Positions 41,441-55,600 of a stretch of DNA of 64,000 bases are shown one piece after another. Under the pieces are notes generated by a model, which saw only the letters and a program-made list of their open reading frames with translations, had not been told where the DNA came from and made no database searches. Both the position numbers and the translations under genes were made by a program. Every line of letters begins with the position of its first letter. Positions within the stretch are counted from its first letter, which is position 1. The DNA comes from Nothopassalora personata (taxonomy: Eukaryota > Ascomycota > Dothideomycetes > Mycosphaerellales > Mycosphaerellaceae), in NCBI GenBank assembly GCA_033816765.1, contig CM066291.1, positions 5,766,001 through 5,830,000 of the forward strand. Reading direction: 5' to 3'.

Positions 41441-42800
41441 GTTCTAATTCTTCTCTTCGTTACAATCTATACACGCTATAGAGTCCGAACGCGACGATAG
41501 CAGCGCTACGCCTACGGCTCCCCTAAGCCCTAGGGCCTAGCAACGAGCGAGGCGTATAGCCTTAGTCGTAAGGAGGGATGCCCTTTGGGTAGAGGTTAAG
41601 GAGAAGGAGATATAGAGGGAGATTGAATAGTTAGAGATCTTACGGGACGTAAGCGTGCCGCCGGCGGGCCCTTAGGGCAAATCCGGCGGAGAACTATTCC
41701 CTACTCCCCCCCCCCTCCTCTATCTATAGTAACTAACGATAATATCGTAGCTCGAGGCGCGATCGTATCGTATGCGACACGTTTACGTCTTAAAGAACCT
41801 ACGCCTTTTAGAGGGGACTCGATTAAGAAAGCACGGGTATTCCTAAGGGAGCTCTCTCTTATCTTTACCCTCTTAGGCGGTACGTATACGACGAACGAGT
41901 TAAAGGTCCTATATAGGGTTATGTACCTAAGCGGAGAGGTAAGTGAGCGATAGTACGCTAACTATAGCGTCCTTAACCTTAAAGGGTATATATACTAGGA
42001 CTTTAAGGAGTTCTATCGAGACGTATACGGTAATCCTATAAACCGCGTGCTTAACGTAATGTTAGAGTATAAGGCGGTGAAATAGAAGGACAACTAGATA
42101 GTACGTTAGTTTACGACTAAGCTAGATGTCATAGAGGATTAGTTAGGGGACTATACGGAGGCGTAACGCGTACGACATATGCTCGCTAAGCTTACGCCTA
42201 GCCTACGGTCCGCAATCGTTAAGTTTTATAATATCCTAACAACTAGAGAGGAACTAGTAATCCTACCTTCGCGCATTAAAAGCACGGAGCGTAGTAGCGG
42301 AGGGCACGACCGCGGGTAGTATAGTTGCCGTAGGCGAGAGACTAAGGGCGACTAAGGGCGAAGCGATCGTAGCTCGAAGTAGTAGAAGCATAGTTAGGCG
42401 TCGCGCGACCCGAGTACGAGTTACTAGCGGGACGCCGGCGGATCGTCTATAACCTTCGATAGGACTAAAGCGGAGTGCTATAGATACTATAAGAAGGGTT
42501 ACATTAAGACGGATTGCCCGAATAGGCACCTATAGAAGGACCGTAACGCGTAAGCGGTTCGTAGGGTAGACGCTACGAAGGCTCTAACTAAGAAGGGTAG
42601 CGACTAGGGAAAAGGTAGAGGACTAGAAGTAGGTCGCTCCTAAGTCCGAGTTTTCCTAAAGTCGACCCCTTAAGGCGAGTAGATGTGTGTTTATCGTAGC
42701 GACTAGGGAAAAGGTAGAGGACTAGAAGTAGGTCGCTCCTAAGTCCGAGTTTTCCTAAAGTCGACCCCTTAAGGCGAGTAGATATATGTCTAGCGCGTTA
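41441..42800 (+). pseudogene. Decayed gag of element B
   Basis: The Gag-like frame (about 41800-42600) is readable but full of TAG. It includes FRGDSIKKARVFLRELSLIF and a zinc knuckle near 42475-42515 with partly lost Cys/His (CYRYYKKGYIKTDCP). A 99-bp direct duplication (42600-42698 and 42699-42797) lies just downstream. Confidence 0.65.
42600..42797 (+). repeat. 99-bp tandem duplication in element B
   Basis: Two almost identical 99-base units, each starting GCGACTAGGGAAAAGG. The length is a multiple of three, so the duplication would not have shifted the frame. The spacer ends differ slightly (GATGTGTGTTTATC against GATATATGTCTAGC). Confidence 0.75.
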
Positions 42801-45800
42801 CTTACGAGGCGTAGTCGAGACTCGTAAGGGCTTTCGCGAGGCTACGTTTCTCCTAGATAACTGTGCGAATCTTAGCCTAGTATCGTATAAGTATATACTC
42901 CGACACTAAATGTAACCCATTAATAGGGTAAGGCTACCGAAGTTAGAGTCGTATACGCATAACCTAGGGTATTACTACGGCGCCTTTACGGTTCGGCTAC
43001 GACTCGCTAATAACGCGGGAGTAGAGCGCGTAAGTAACGCTATCTACTACGCGGTACCTATAGGTAGGCTATTAGTAATTTTAGGTAGACCCTAGCGGCA
43101 TCGTAATCGGATAGTAAAGGCCGATAAGGATAACTAGTAGTACTACGGTATAGAGACGCCTACGATTTAGTAGCGTGACGCACGCGAGTTCCTTAAGGAT
43201 CTCGAGAGCTTAAAGTAGGTTTATACGATAAGTGTTCGGGCTATTACTATAGTAGTACCCGAAGGAGAGGGCCCCTCGTGGCCTAAAGAATTTATAGACT
43301 TCCGAGATGTATACGCGCCTAATAAGTAGGCGAAGCGCAAGATGCCCAACGGGGTTAAGTATACGATTAATCTCGTTAAAGGAAAGAAACCCCCTTTTAA
43401 GCCGCTATACTACTAGTCCTTAACTAAGCTAGAGGCCTTAAAGGAGTACCTTACGTAAGCAATAGAGAAGGGGTGGATTAGGCGATCCGTAAGCGAGGCG
43501 GGTGCGCCTATCCTGTTCGTACTAAAGAAGAATAGCACTCTTAGGCTCTATATAGATTATAGAGGCCTAAATGAGATTATAGTAAAGAACCGATACCCCC
43601 TGCCCTTAATTAGCGAGACGCTAGATAGGCTATTAGGTTCTAGGTTCTTCACTATAATCGATTTAAAGGACGCCTACTATCGTATCCCTATTAAGCGAGG
43701 CGATAAGTGGAAGACTACGTTTCGCACGCGATACGGATACTACGAGTACCTAGTAATACCGTTCGGGTTAACTAACGTACCGGCAACCTTTTAAGGGTAT
43801 ATTAATAAGGCGCTAACCGGCTTAGTTAATGACATTTACGTAGTCTACCTAGATAATATCCTTATCTATAGCGAGACGCGTAAGGCACACGTACGAGCCG
43901 TACGCGCGGTACTAGAGAGGCTACGAAAGTTTACTCTATTCGCAAACCCTAAGAAGTGTCACTTCTTCTAGGAGAGTATAGAGTTCCTTAGGTTTGTCGT
44001 AAGCGCCGTAGGCGTGTCGATAGATAGGAGTAGGGTAGCCGCTATCGAGGAATGGCCTACACCTACGACCTTTTATAAGGTCTAGTCCTTCCTTAGGTTT
44101 TGCAACTTCTACCGGCGTTTTGTAGAAGGATACTTAAGGGTCTATAAGCCCCTAACGGACCTACTAAAGGGATCTAAGGACGGTAAGAAGCAGGGCCCTC
44201 TTACGTAGACCTTAAGCAAAGAGTAGGCGTTTCGATAGCTTAAGGCCGGATTCTTAGGTGCACTAATACTTAGGCACTTCAATCCTACGCTACGTACGCG
44301 AGTCGAGACGGATGCCTTAGGTTTTACGATTGTAGGCATTATCTCTTAGCTATTTAGGACTAAGTAGCATCCAATTGCCTTCTATTCACGTAAGATAATA
44401 CTAGCCGAGTATAACTACGAGACGTACGATTAGGAGCTACTTATAGTAGTTAAGGCTTTTAAGTATTAGAGGCTATACTTAGAAGGCGCTACGTATACGG
44501 TACGAGTACTAGTCGACTACGCTAACCTATAGGGCTTTATAACAGTAAAGTAGCTAAATAGGCGGTAAGCTCGATAGGCTACGTTCCTACAGTCTTTTAA
44601 TTTTATAGTAGAGCATTGGCCGGGTAAGACTAACCTAGCCGACGCGCCTTCGAGACGTAGTAACTACGTAGCTATAACGTAACAAACTTCGAACTTGCTA
44701 CCTACCTTATAAAGTAAGCTATCTTTCTAGAAGGAGTCTCTAGAAGGGATAAGCGAGCCGACGGTAAAGCGCGTGCTTACTACCTACGAGGCGATGTAGG
44801 GCGACATAGGCGCGACGATAGCAGTGCGGAGAGGTAACCTTCCCTATTGAGAGAAGCCGTCGTTACTAGTAGCAGTATACGCTATAGTAATATAGGGTTA
44901 AGCTTATAGCTCGACGGGTAAGTTAATCCTACTCTTAATAAAGATCGCGTAGTAGTAAGACGACTAGTGTGTCGTATACTTAGCGTAGGCGCTAAGCGCG
45001 AGGGACGCTAAGGGATAGTATATAAAGGATAACCTTATGTACTACGGAGACGCGATCGTAGTACCTAGGGATTACGTAATTAGGTCGCATCTAATTCGTA
45101 TATACTACGACGACGTCCTCGCGGGTTACTTTAGAAGGACTAAGACTAAAGAGCTATTACGACGCAATTATTAGTAGGACTTACTTAGTACGGACGTAAA
45201 GCAATACGTCTAAGCCTATAGAACCTACTAGGGTTCGAAGGCGAGGCGCTATTGACCCTACGGCGAGCTATAGCCGCTTCCTAGACCGGAGCGACCGTAG
45301 TAGGAAATTACTATAGATTTTATTACGGACCTACCTCTAAGTACGCGAGCCGGTTACGTGTATAATGCGATCCTAGTAATAGTCGATCGCTACTTAAAAA
45401 TGAGCTTATACATCCCGACGACGAAGACTTAGATAGCCGTGGAGCTTACGAGGCTCCTACGAAACGAAGTCGTGCGATACTATAGTGTCCCGTTAGGTAT
45501 AGTAAGCGACCGAGGTCCGGTCTTTACTAGTTAGTTTTAGAGTAACTTCTACTTCGAGGCGCGTATAAAGCGTAAGCTATCTACGGCCTTTCACCCTTAG
45601 ACTAACGGCTAAACTAAGAGGGTAAACTAAACCCTCGAACAATATCTTCGTTATTACTATAGTAACAATTAAACTAAGTGGGCTAAGTGGCTTATAGTTG
45701 CTAAATTCGTAGCTAATAATAGTATCTACCTAACACTACGGATGAGTCCGTTCAAAATAGCGTACGGTTAGCGACCTAAGATTACCCCTATACTAACTAG

Positions 45801-46365
45801 ATCTCGAGACGAGACCTAGGGGGGGAAGTACTAGTAGCGGTAATAGCTACGAGTCGTATACGAGAACTACGCGCTATACTCGAGGAGCGATAGAAGGCTA
45901 TAGTAGAAAGCTAGGCTCGCTACTATAATAAGACCTACTAAGCTAAGACCTACCGCGTAGGTGACTTAGTCCTATTATTAACGAAGAACCTTAAGTTAGT
46001 AGTACTAAAGAAGAAGATAGGTCCGAAGTTTATCGGCCTATACCGCATTACGGACGCTATCGGTTCGTAGGCGTACCGCCTAGCGCTACTAGCCGACTTA
46101 AGGCTCTATAACGTCTTCTATGTCTCTCTCCTCGAGCCGTATATCGGTAGCGATAAGGATGGACCCGTACCCCCTCTAGCTAATAAGGACGGAGAGTATA
46201 AGGTAGAGGCAGTACTAGATAGGCGTAAGCGTAAGGGTAAGCTGCAGTATCTAGTCTAGTAGAAGGACTAGCTAGAGGAGTATAATAGCTAGGAACCGGC
46301 GGAGGGCCTCGCGAATGCGGATCGTATAGTAGCCGACTATAAGGCGTTAAGGAGAAGCAAATAAG
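42800..46365 (+). pseudogene. Decayed pol of chromovirus element B
   Basis: Landmarks run in order. The protease region is about 42830-43130. RT is about 43390-43990, with [20 protein letters not shown] and a YLDNILIY palm motif in which the second Asp reads Asn. RNase H is about 44280-44660 (VETDALGFTIVGII). Integrase is about 45080-45800 (ITIDFITDLPLS, IVSDRGPVF). A chromodomain lies at the end (about 46200-46340). TAG stops at positions expected to be Trp or Gln show RIP. It is about the same family as element C and differs from family A. Confidence 0.8.
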
Positions 46366-47746
46366 ACTAGTATAGGAGTATAGGAGCACTAGAGCATAAG
46401 TAAAACTTTTCTTAACTATAAACAAAATAAAAGCTAAAGAGTAGCGCGCCTACTAGGGGCTATGTAGAGTAGTAGCAGGCGAGGAGCCCGCGAGTAGCGT
46501 GTAAGGCGAGCGCCTCAGTTGTTATTACGTAGTGACTTAGGTAGGAATGCCTAGTCGGCGGCGGTAGTGTCGATATTCTGCGCCTATAGGAACTAGGACT
46601 ACGGTTAGTAGGGTACACGTATGCGAGGAACATGCGACTTACGGCGCGGCCGAGTTCGAAAAGCCTATTAAGGGCGCGGTTCTACTCCTACTAGAGCGCG
46701 AGAGCTACGGCAGCGGGGGCGGCGGTAGTAGCGGCGGCGGAAGCACGTATACGGGTTTCCCCGGTACGCTTATGCTTATAGGCATTAAACTGCCTAATAG
46801 CCTATAGAATGGGTTAGCCGAAGCATAGGAGACGCACTAGAGCCCTCCCCCGCGAGTAGTAGTCGACTCGCACGAGCGAAGTAGCGACTTACCTCCTTAG
46901 TGTCGTTACCTAGCTAGGTATATAGGCGGATCTGCTCTACTAGCTCCTACTACTAGAGATCTATAGGCGCCTAGCCTATTATAGCCGTAAGGAAGTCGCG
47001 CTAGGACCGCGCGGCGCGTAGGCGGCTTACTAGCGAGGCGATAGCGTAGCTAGTATTAGGCACGTAGCTATGTTTACTACGCCTATAGCGGCTACACTTC
47101 TTTAGGAGCTCGCCGGTAGTAACACTATTATAGTTATCGGTCTCGTCTAGTAAGTAGTTAGTATACGAATCGTAGGCGGCGTGCGTAGCCTTACCCCTAA
47201 CGAAGTATAGGAGGTACCGTATGTACATGTTAATCTTCTACGAGAGCTTAGTAGCGGGCGAAGGCGTTAGTAGCTACGAGGGAGAAGCTAGTCGCTTACG
47301 ACCACTAGGCGTTCTAGGTACGTTACGTACTAGAGCCGCCTAGCGGCGCTCGTCTTCTAAGGCGCTAGTAGTACTAACGCTACTAGTACTACTAGAGGAG
47401 GAGGAGCGGACGGAGAACGGCGGCGACGAGGGCACGGTAGACATAATAATAATAATAGTACTAGCGAGGCGCTTACGGTAAGGGCACGGTACGTGTACGT
47501 AGTAGTAGTATAGCGAAGGTACTACGCTAGGGAACGTACTAGAGAATAATACTAGGTTAGGCTAGAGTTTTATACCCCTAACCGGCTGCGTCGGTATAGT
47601 AACTAAGCCTTACTTACCTACACCTATATAACGACACGCACGTAACCCGTATATAGGCCGTATAGTAACTATAGTTCTAGAAGTACGTAGAACCTCTACG
47701 TAGCAACTAGCGAGCTAAGGATAGCTCGTACGGGAGAGGAGGCAAT
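46366..47746. other. Post-pol region of element B with antisense open frame
   Basis: Between the chromodomain and the 3' LTR, a minus-strand frame is readable around 47460-46980 (including an uninterrupted stretch 47228-47001 with LDETDNYNSVTTGELLKKC). It is antisense to pol, in the same relative place as the family-A accessory ORF, but I see no sequence match to it. It is a possible second type of antisense ORF. Confidence 0.35.
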
Positions 47747-47945
47747 TATAAGGGGTAGCCTAGTAGCTAACCCTTACATATAGCCTTATATGTAACATGC
47801 GGTCGCGACCGGCTACTAAGCCGCACGTGACACGTATAAGTACACCTTACGACGCGCAATACGTCTTAAACAAAAGGCAAGAATTAGTTCATCTACGATT
47901 AGAAGATCGTAGGCGTGCTATACATTACGACATCCCCCCTAATAC
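47747..47945 (+). repeat. 3' LTR of element B
   Basis: Near-copy of 41243-41440, from TATAAGGGGTAGCC to ACATCCCCCC. It abuts family-A pol sequence directly, showing that element B inserted into a family-A copy. Confidence 0.65.
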
Positions 47946-50900
47946 CCTCTCTTAGTAGAGGTGCCATTTTTCTCGTGTCTTACCGTCGTTAAGACAGTTT
48001 ATATTATACATCTTTGATCGCCTTACGTGTTTCTTTATGCACTTCCTTAAGAGTGTCCGTCGTTACGATCGCTCTTTCGGCTTATAGGTAGGATCTAGGT
48101 ATTCCGAATAGGTTAGGATCTTTTCTAAAGTTCGTATAAAATAGTATCGTTAAAGTTGTCTCCGATTTGTGGTTGTTTAGTGCAATCTACGCTATTAGCA
48201 GTAATGAAACCTAGTTGTCTTATACGTAGTTAACGTAGTATCGTAGATATTGTTCTAGCGTTTAGTTCATCCTTTCGGTTTGTCCGTCTATCTCCGGATA
48301 ATATGCTATTAACAGCTTATGTTTAATTCCGATTGTTCCTATAAGCGTCTTCTAGTAGTTCGATGTAAATAGCTTATCTCTATCCGTTATAAACGCTTAA
48401 GGGAATCCCTAGTATCGGATAAGTCTATCTAGTACGAGGTATCCGAGCTACTCTACATTGTATGTTTCTAATATAGGAATGAAGTGTACGTATTTTGTAA
48501 GTCTATTAACTATAACTAGTATCGTGTCGTATAGTTGTTTCGTAACTTAGTCCTTTAACGGTAGGAGTTTCGTAATAAAGTCTATTGTAACTTCGTCCTA
48601 TAGTTTCGTCGGTAGTGTCCTAAACTGTAGGTAACCGTATTTCGTATATCTCGTAGCCTTATTTCGTTAGTAATGTACGCATCGTTTAATGTAGCGTAAC
48701 ACCTTAAGTCTTATTTATAGGAATGAGAAACTGCGTTATATTAGGTCTATTGTTTTTAAAGTTCTAGGGTGTCTATAAGTTAGTCCGTCGTAATGTTATC
48801 GTATACATTCTCCTTCTCGATCCTTTAGTACCTAGTATTTTCCTTACGATATAGGGAATTGTTCGTCTATGTCTTAAAGAACACGTACTATGTTATTAAG
48901 CTCCTTCGTGTTAGTACTAAGGCTCCCATTAGGATTTGCCTTAAGTACTTATTACTACACTAGTTCTTTTCCTTCTATGTAGTCGCTCCTTCGGCTTAGT
49001 GCGTCGGCCCTACTATTGTCTTTACTGGGTATATAGCGGATTTCGAACTTATACTAACCGAGCAGTTCCGACTAGCGGTACTGTCTTCTCGTTAGCTATT
49101 TAGTCGTAGTGAAGTAAGTAAGATTCTTATAATTAGAAAGAATCGTTAGCTTAGGTGCTCCTTCCGCATATATTCTCTAGTACTATATTATAGCGATAAT
49201 AGCGAGAAGTTCCTTATTATAGATGTCGTAGTTTTGTTCCGCGAGTAATAGTTTCCTTAAGTAGTAGGCTACTAGGTGTCGTTTCCTATTATGCTCTTAG
49301 GTAAGGCATGCTCCGATAGCTATATCCGATACGTCCGTTTCAATTTAGACTTCCTTCGTACCGTCGAATAATCGAAGCGTTAGTACTAAGGCGCATTATT
49401 CTTTTAGTCGTTCGAATGCTAGTCGTTGTACGCTACCCTATATATATTTAACATCTTTCCTTATAAGTATCGTTATAGGTATTAATATCTTCGAATAATC
49501 CTTAATGAATTTCCGGTTGTAGTTAGCGAGACTAAGGAATAATTGTACGTCCTTAACGCATGTTAGCTCTAGCTATTCTCTAATAGACTGTGTCTTAGCT
49601 AGGTCGATCTAGATTCTAGTCGTACTAATAATAAATCCTAAGAATTTAACTTCTTTCTTATAGCACTCGCATTTCTTCGGTGCCGTCCGGAAACCTGTTT
49701 TAGATAGTCGTTCGAGTACGTCCTAGACCTATCGTATGTACTACGAAAGTGTCCCTTTCGTATAGATAAGAATATTATTAACATAAGCAATAACGTATAC
49801 GTCTAGTAGGTCTTTTAGTGTCTCGTTAATTAGGTCTTAGAATGCGGCTAGTGCATTAGTTAATCTAAAAGGCATAACTAAGAACTTATATAGTCCGTAT
49901 CGAGTCCTAAATGCGGTTTTCCATTCTTCTCCTTCCGCTATGCGGATAGTATAGAAGGCGTCTTATAAATCGATCTTCGTGTACTAGTCTAATCCGGTTA
50001 ATCTATCTTATGCTTCTTCGATGTTCGGTAGTAGGTATCGGTTTTTAATAGTAATCTCGTTCAACTTTCGGTAGTCTTATACGAGTCGTAATTTCCCGTT
50101 TACTTTTAGAATAAACATACATAGAGATACTACGCTTAAGGTCGATTTTCGTATTCGTCCTTTTGCTAAGTTCTCCTTTAGCCATTCTCGTAGGGTTGTT
50201 AGTTCTTTTTCGGACATTTAATATAGGGGTCCCTATAGAGGCTCTTTCCCTAGCTAAATGTTTATCTTATAGTCCTATAGTTAGTGCTTAGGTAAGGCGT
50301 CTATGCCCTTTTCCTCTTTAAAGAGCCTCTTCCACTTAAGGTACTCCTTAGGGATAGTTAACTCCGAAATGTTAGTATCCTTCGATAGTACGTTAGGTCT
50401 ATCTACTCTAGTGACTTCGTAACCCGGCGGCCCTACGTTAGTATCTATCCCGGTCGAAGGTAGTTCTTCTATCCTTCTAGTCGGCGTAAGCTCTATTCGA
50501 TTAAGCTATCTCTTTACCTTATCTACTAGCGAACGCTACCGCTACGTAGGATTAATGTCAATAACGTAATCGCATTGCTCGAATGTAAGTACTCCTCTTC
50601 TCTAGTCGATAGCTAGATTATGCTTTCTTAACTAAGGTATACCTAATACGATCTCATAACTAGCTATATTAGTAACATCTAAGATAATTTCCTCGTGGTA
50701 CCGTTAGATTGCTAGTAGTAACGGTATCGTCTCTCGTTCTACGCTAGGTAAGGATAATCCGTCTACCGCGATTAATTTATACCCTTCGTTCTTATATTAG
50801 GTTACGATCCCTTTAGTCCTAATAAATACTTCGGAGGTAAAATTCCCGCTCGCTCCGGAGTTAATTATAACCCTAGTCCTATAACTATTAACGATTACTA

Positions 50901-52490
50901 TTGTTCGGAAGACTACTGTTAATACTTAAGCTTATTATGTGTTACATAACTCCTTTTAGTCACTTATTCCTAAGGAGTCGATCCTTTTCCCTATTCGTAT
51001 ATAGAACGTCGTGCTTCGTGTCTCGAGGCCTCCGCTTAAACCTAGCGCGAGCCTTTCTATGTCCACACCTATCTCCGGTAACGCTCCTAGATCTTCTACG
51101 TTTCTAAGTAGAGTGCGCGTGCATGTTACACTACGTTACGCAATTTATTCCATATAAATGTTCCTAACGGTGTAAGGTATCCGGTACCTATTATTCAGCT
51201 TCCTATCGGTAGTCGTTCTATAATAACGGTTACTAGGTTTTCGGTCGTCTCTATAAGTAGATATCCCTAGGCCATGCCTCGTAGGGTGTCGAGTGTCTTA
51301 TCGAACTTAATAGAGTGGAGCATTCGTCGTCCGCCTATTTTAGGTAGGAATTCTTCGTACCTTCTTTATAGGTATACGATTATGTTATATAGTTTCTTAG
51401 GTGTATCGATCGTAAAGGTTAGTCGTTTATTATCGTCGTTAGTATCGCTCTCTTCTCCTTTAGAGGAATCTTCTTCGCTTAATTCTTCTAGATCCTAGTT
51501 CTCTTCGATAGTATCTAGCCCGGTAGTTTCTTAACTTTCTTCCTATAGTTCCGGTAACTACGATCTATTCTATCCTAGGTCCTAGTTCTCTTTATCGCTT
51601 CTATCGTTATCGAAGTAGGATTTATCGATATCTACTTCTCGGAGCGTGGCATTCTACCTATATGTCGCTCCTAGGGTTCCTCGTAGTTGCTATAGGAAAT
51701 ACCCTACGCCTTCCTTAGCGGAGTAGTAGGTTTAGCACGAGTCTTAGTAACAGAAACGCTAATAAAGGGCTCCGTAACCATTTCGAGTATCCCGTTCGAT
51801 CTCGTAGTCGACTCTCCTTACTATTATGCTAAGTTCTCGTTTTTCCCGTTAGTGGAATTCTCTAAGCTCGTCGAGTTATACTATAGTATATATACATCTA
51901 GAGGCGAGTTCCTCGTAGGTAATCTAGAGGAAGTGTTCTAGTACCTTGTTTTTTATTACTAGTAGTAACTTACTAACCCCTTTAGTTGCCTTTTAAAGTT
52001 AGTCTCGTAATAACGAGAGGCGTTCCTAGGGATCGTTCGTAAGTACCTCGTTCGTCTCGATGTCCGAGAGGTCTTATTCTAGCTTTTCTAGGATCTCTTA
52101 TTTTGCTTATTCGACCGTCTCGATCTCTATAGTTTCGGTTATTTAGTAACTTTTTAAGGTGTCCCTTATCTAGATTATGTTAAATTAGCATGTTCCTTCG
52201 AACTGTTATAGTCGGTTCCGTAACCCGAATAGTATAGCTTCTATTAGTTACCCGTAGTATCCTCCTCGTCCTTATAAGGGGTCTAGGAGAGGTATGTTAC
52301 TTCCGTTACTAACTCTCTCCTCTACTCCTCGAGTATAGTCGGTACCTCCTAGTAGTCCGACGCTACTCTCGAGTTTACTAGTTCCTCGTTACATTATATT
52401 AAACTGCTTACGGCGCACTATATTTTTCTTAAAGTAGTAGTCCCTTACTATATAGCCCTCTTTACTACAGTTATAGTAAGTAAAGCTTCC
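47946..52490 (-). pseudogene. Family-A gag-pol fragment, reverse orientation
   Basis: The reverse complement matches element A from its integrase (about A 6215) back to its gag zinc knuckle (about A 2030). RT, RNase H and protease are recognisable in mirror order. The chromodomain end and the 5' part of gag are missing at the junctions with elements B and C. Together with 40306-41208 it is probably one older minus-strand copy, split by element B and followed by C. Confidence 0.75.
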
Positions 52491-52671
52491 TATAAGGGTA
52501 GCCTATAGCTAACCCTTATATGTAATACGACTATGCCCGGCTTAGTATACCGCACGTAACGCGTATACGTACACTAGGAGACGCGTATAGCGTCGATAGA
52601 AAAAAGTAAGCTTTAGTTCATCTACGATTAGAAGATCGTAGGCGTACTATATATTACGACATCCCCTTATA
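52491..52671 (+). repeat. 5' LTR of gypsy element C
   Basis: 181 bp, TATAAGGG to CCCCTTATA, clearly related to the element B LTR but more diverged. Confidence 0.6.
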
Positions 52672-55600
52672 GTCTTACGGCCCTAATAGTTCTAAAGCTT
52701 CCCTTACGGCGTTATAATCTATATACGCTATAGAGCCCGATTGCGACGCGCACGACGGCGAGTCGCCTACGCCGCCCCTAAGCCCTAGAGCATAGTAGTA
52801 GGCGGGTCATATAGCCTTAGTTACGAGAAGAGAGGCCTTATAGGCTAAGATTAAAGAGTAAGAGATATAGCGGGAGATCGAGCGGCTAGAGATCTTACGC
52901 GCTATAAGCGCACCGCCTCTAGAGCGTATAGGAGGGAGGAGAGAAGATTACCTCCCTACTACAACCCCTGCCTCTATCTCTATAACTACTAACGATAATA
53001 TTATAGTACGAGGCGCGGCCGTAGCGTATACGACGCGACCGCGCCTAAAAGAGCCGACGCCTTTTAGAGGGGATTCGATAAGGAAGGTAAGGGTATTCCT
53101 TCGGGAGCTCTTACTTATCTTCGCCCTCTTAGGCACTATGTACGCGATAGACGAATTAAAGGTCCTATATAGGGTTATGTACCTTAGCGGAGAGGTAAGC
53201 GAGCGATAGTATACTAACTATAGCGCCGTTAACCTTATAGGGTATATATACTAGGACTTTAAGGAGTTCTACCGAGACGTATACGGCGATCCTATAAATC
53301 GCGTGCTTGACGTTATATTAGAGTACGAGGTTACGAAATAGAAGGATAACTAGATAGCGCGGCAGTTCGCGACTAAGCTAGATGTTATAGAGGACTAGTT
53401 AGGTAACTACTCGGAAGCGTAACGTATACGGTACCTACTAGCGAAGCTTACGCCTCGCTTACGGTCCGCTATCGTTAGCTACTATAATATTCCTACGACT
53501 AGAGAAGACCTAGTAGTCCTAGCCTCGCGTATCGAAAGTACCGAGCGCCGAGGTAGTAGCGGAGGGCACGACCGCGGGTAGTATATGCGTCGTAAGCGTA
53601 AAGCTAAGGGCGTACATAAGCGGGCTAATCGCCTAAAGTAATAGAAGTAGAGTTAAGCACCGGGTGCCTCGGGTGCGAGTTAGTAGCGAGACGCCGGTAG
53701 CTCGTCTTTAACTAGCTAGAAGTCGAAAGTAGAGTACTACGGCTACGGTAGGAAGGGTTACTATAAGACGGAGTACCGGAATAGACACCTATAGAAAGAC
53801 CGCGACGCGTAAGCGGTTCGTAGGTTAGAAACTATCGAGGCTTTAACTAAGAAGGGCGAATAGGGAAAAGGTAGAGGACTAGGTAAGGGTCGCTCCTAAG
53901 TCTAAGTTTCTATATAGACCCCTTAAGGTAAGTCGATACGAGTCTAGCGCATTACTTACGAGGCGCCGTCGAGACGCGTAAGGGCTTTCGCGAGGCTACG
54001 TTTCTTCTAGATAACGGTATAGATTTAAGCTTAGTGTCGTACGAGTATGTACTCCGATACTAGATGTAGCCTATTAGTAGTATAAAGCTTCTAAATCTAG
54101 AGTTGTATACGTAGGACTAGGGGCATTACTACGGCGCCTATACGGTTCGCGTGCGACTAGCTAACGATGTAGGAGTAGAGCGCGTAAGCGACGCTATCTA
54201 CTATGTAGCGCCTATAGGTAGGCCGTTAGTCATTTTAGGTAGACCCTAGCGGTATCGTAATTAGATAGTAAAGGCCGATAAGGATAACTAGTAGTACTAC
54301 GGTATAGAGACGCCTACGATTTAGTAGCGTAACGCACGCGAGTTCCTTAAGGATCTCGAGAGCTTAAAGTAGGTTTATACGATAAGTGTTCGGGCTATTA
54401 CTATAGTAGTACCCAAAGGAGAGGGCCCCTCGTAGCCTAAAGAATTAATAGACTTCCGAGATGTATACGCACCTAATAAGTAGGCGAAGCGCAAGATGCC
54501 CGACGGGGTTAAGTATGCAATTAATCTCGTTAAAGGAAAGAAACCCCCTTTTAAGCCGCTATACTACTAGTCCTTAACTAAGCTAGAGGCCTTAAAGGAG
54601 TACCTTACGTAAGCAATAGAGAAGGGGTGGATTAGGCGATCCGTAAGCGAGGCGGGTACGCCTATCCTATTCGTACTAAAGAAGAATAGCACTCTTAGGC
54701 TCTATGTAGATTACAGAGGCCTAAATAAGATTATAGTAAAGAACCGGTACCTACTATCCCTAATTAGTAAGACCTTAGATAGGCTATAGGACGCTAGGCT
54801 CTTTACTATAATCGACCTATAGGATGCCTACTACCGTATTTCTATTAAGCGAGGAGACGAGTAGAAGACTACGTTTCGCACGCGATACGGTTACTACGAG
54901 TACTTAGTTATGCCTTTTAGGTTAACTAACGCACTAGCTACCTTTTAGGGGTACATTAATAAGGCCCTTACTAGGTTAGTAGATAACATCTACGTAGTCT
55001 ACCTAGATGACATCCTTATCTATAGCGTAACGCGTAAGGAGTACGTACGAGCCGTACGCGCGGTACTAGAGAGGCTACGAAAGTTCGCCCTATTTACGAA
55101 TCTAAAGAAGTGTAGCTTCTTCTAGGAGAATGCTAAGTTCCTAGGATTTATCGTAAGTGTCGTAGGCGTATCGATAGATAGGAGTAGGGTAGCCGTAATC
55201 GAGGAATAGCCTACGCCTACGAGTTTTTATAAGGTTTAATCCTTCCTAGGATTCTATAACTTCTATAGGCGCTTTATCGAAGGGTACTCGAGGATTACGA
55301 AGCTATTAATAGACCTACTAAAGGGATGTAAGAATAGTAAGAAGTAAGGGCCTCTTATATAGTCCGCTTACGAGGAGTAAGCGTTCTAACGGCTAAAAGC
55401 TAGGTTCCTCGGAGTACCTATCCTAAGGCACTTCGATCCTTCGTTACGTACGAGGGTTAAGACGGATGCCTTAGGTTTTGCGATTGTAGGCATTATCTCT
55501 TAGCTATTTAGGACTAAGTAGCATCTAATTGCCTTCTATTCTCGTAAGATAATACCTACCGAGTGTAATTATAAGACCTATAACTAAGAGCTACTAGTAG

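Noticed and set aside
42600..42797. CRISPR-like repeats
   Set aside because: Two adjacent 99-bp copies without spacers in a eukaryotic retroelement. No CRISPR array exists in the window.
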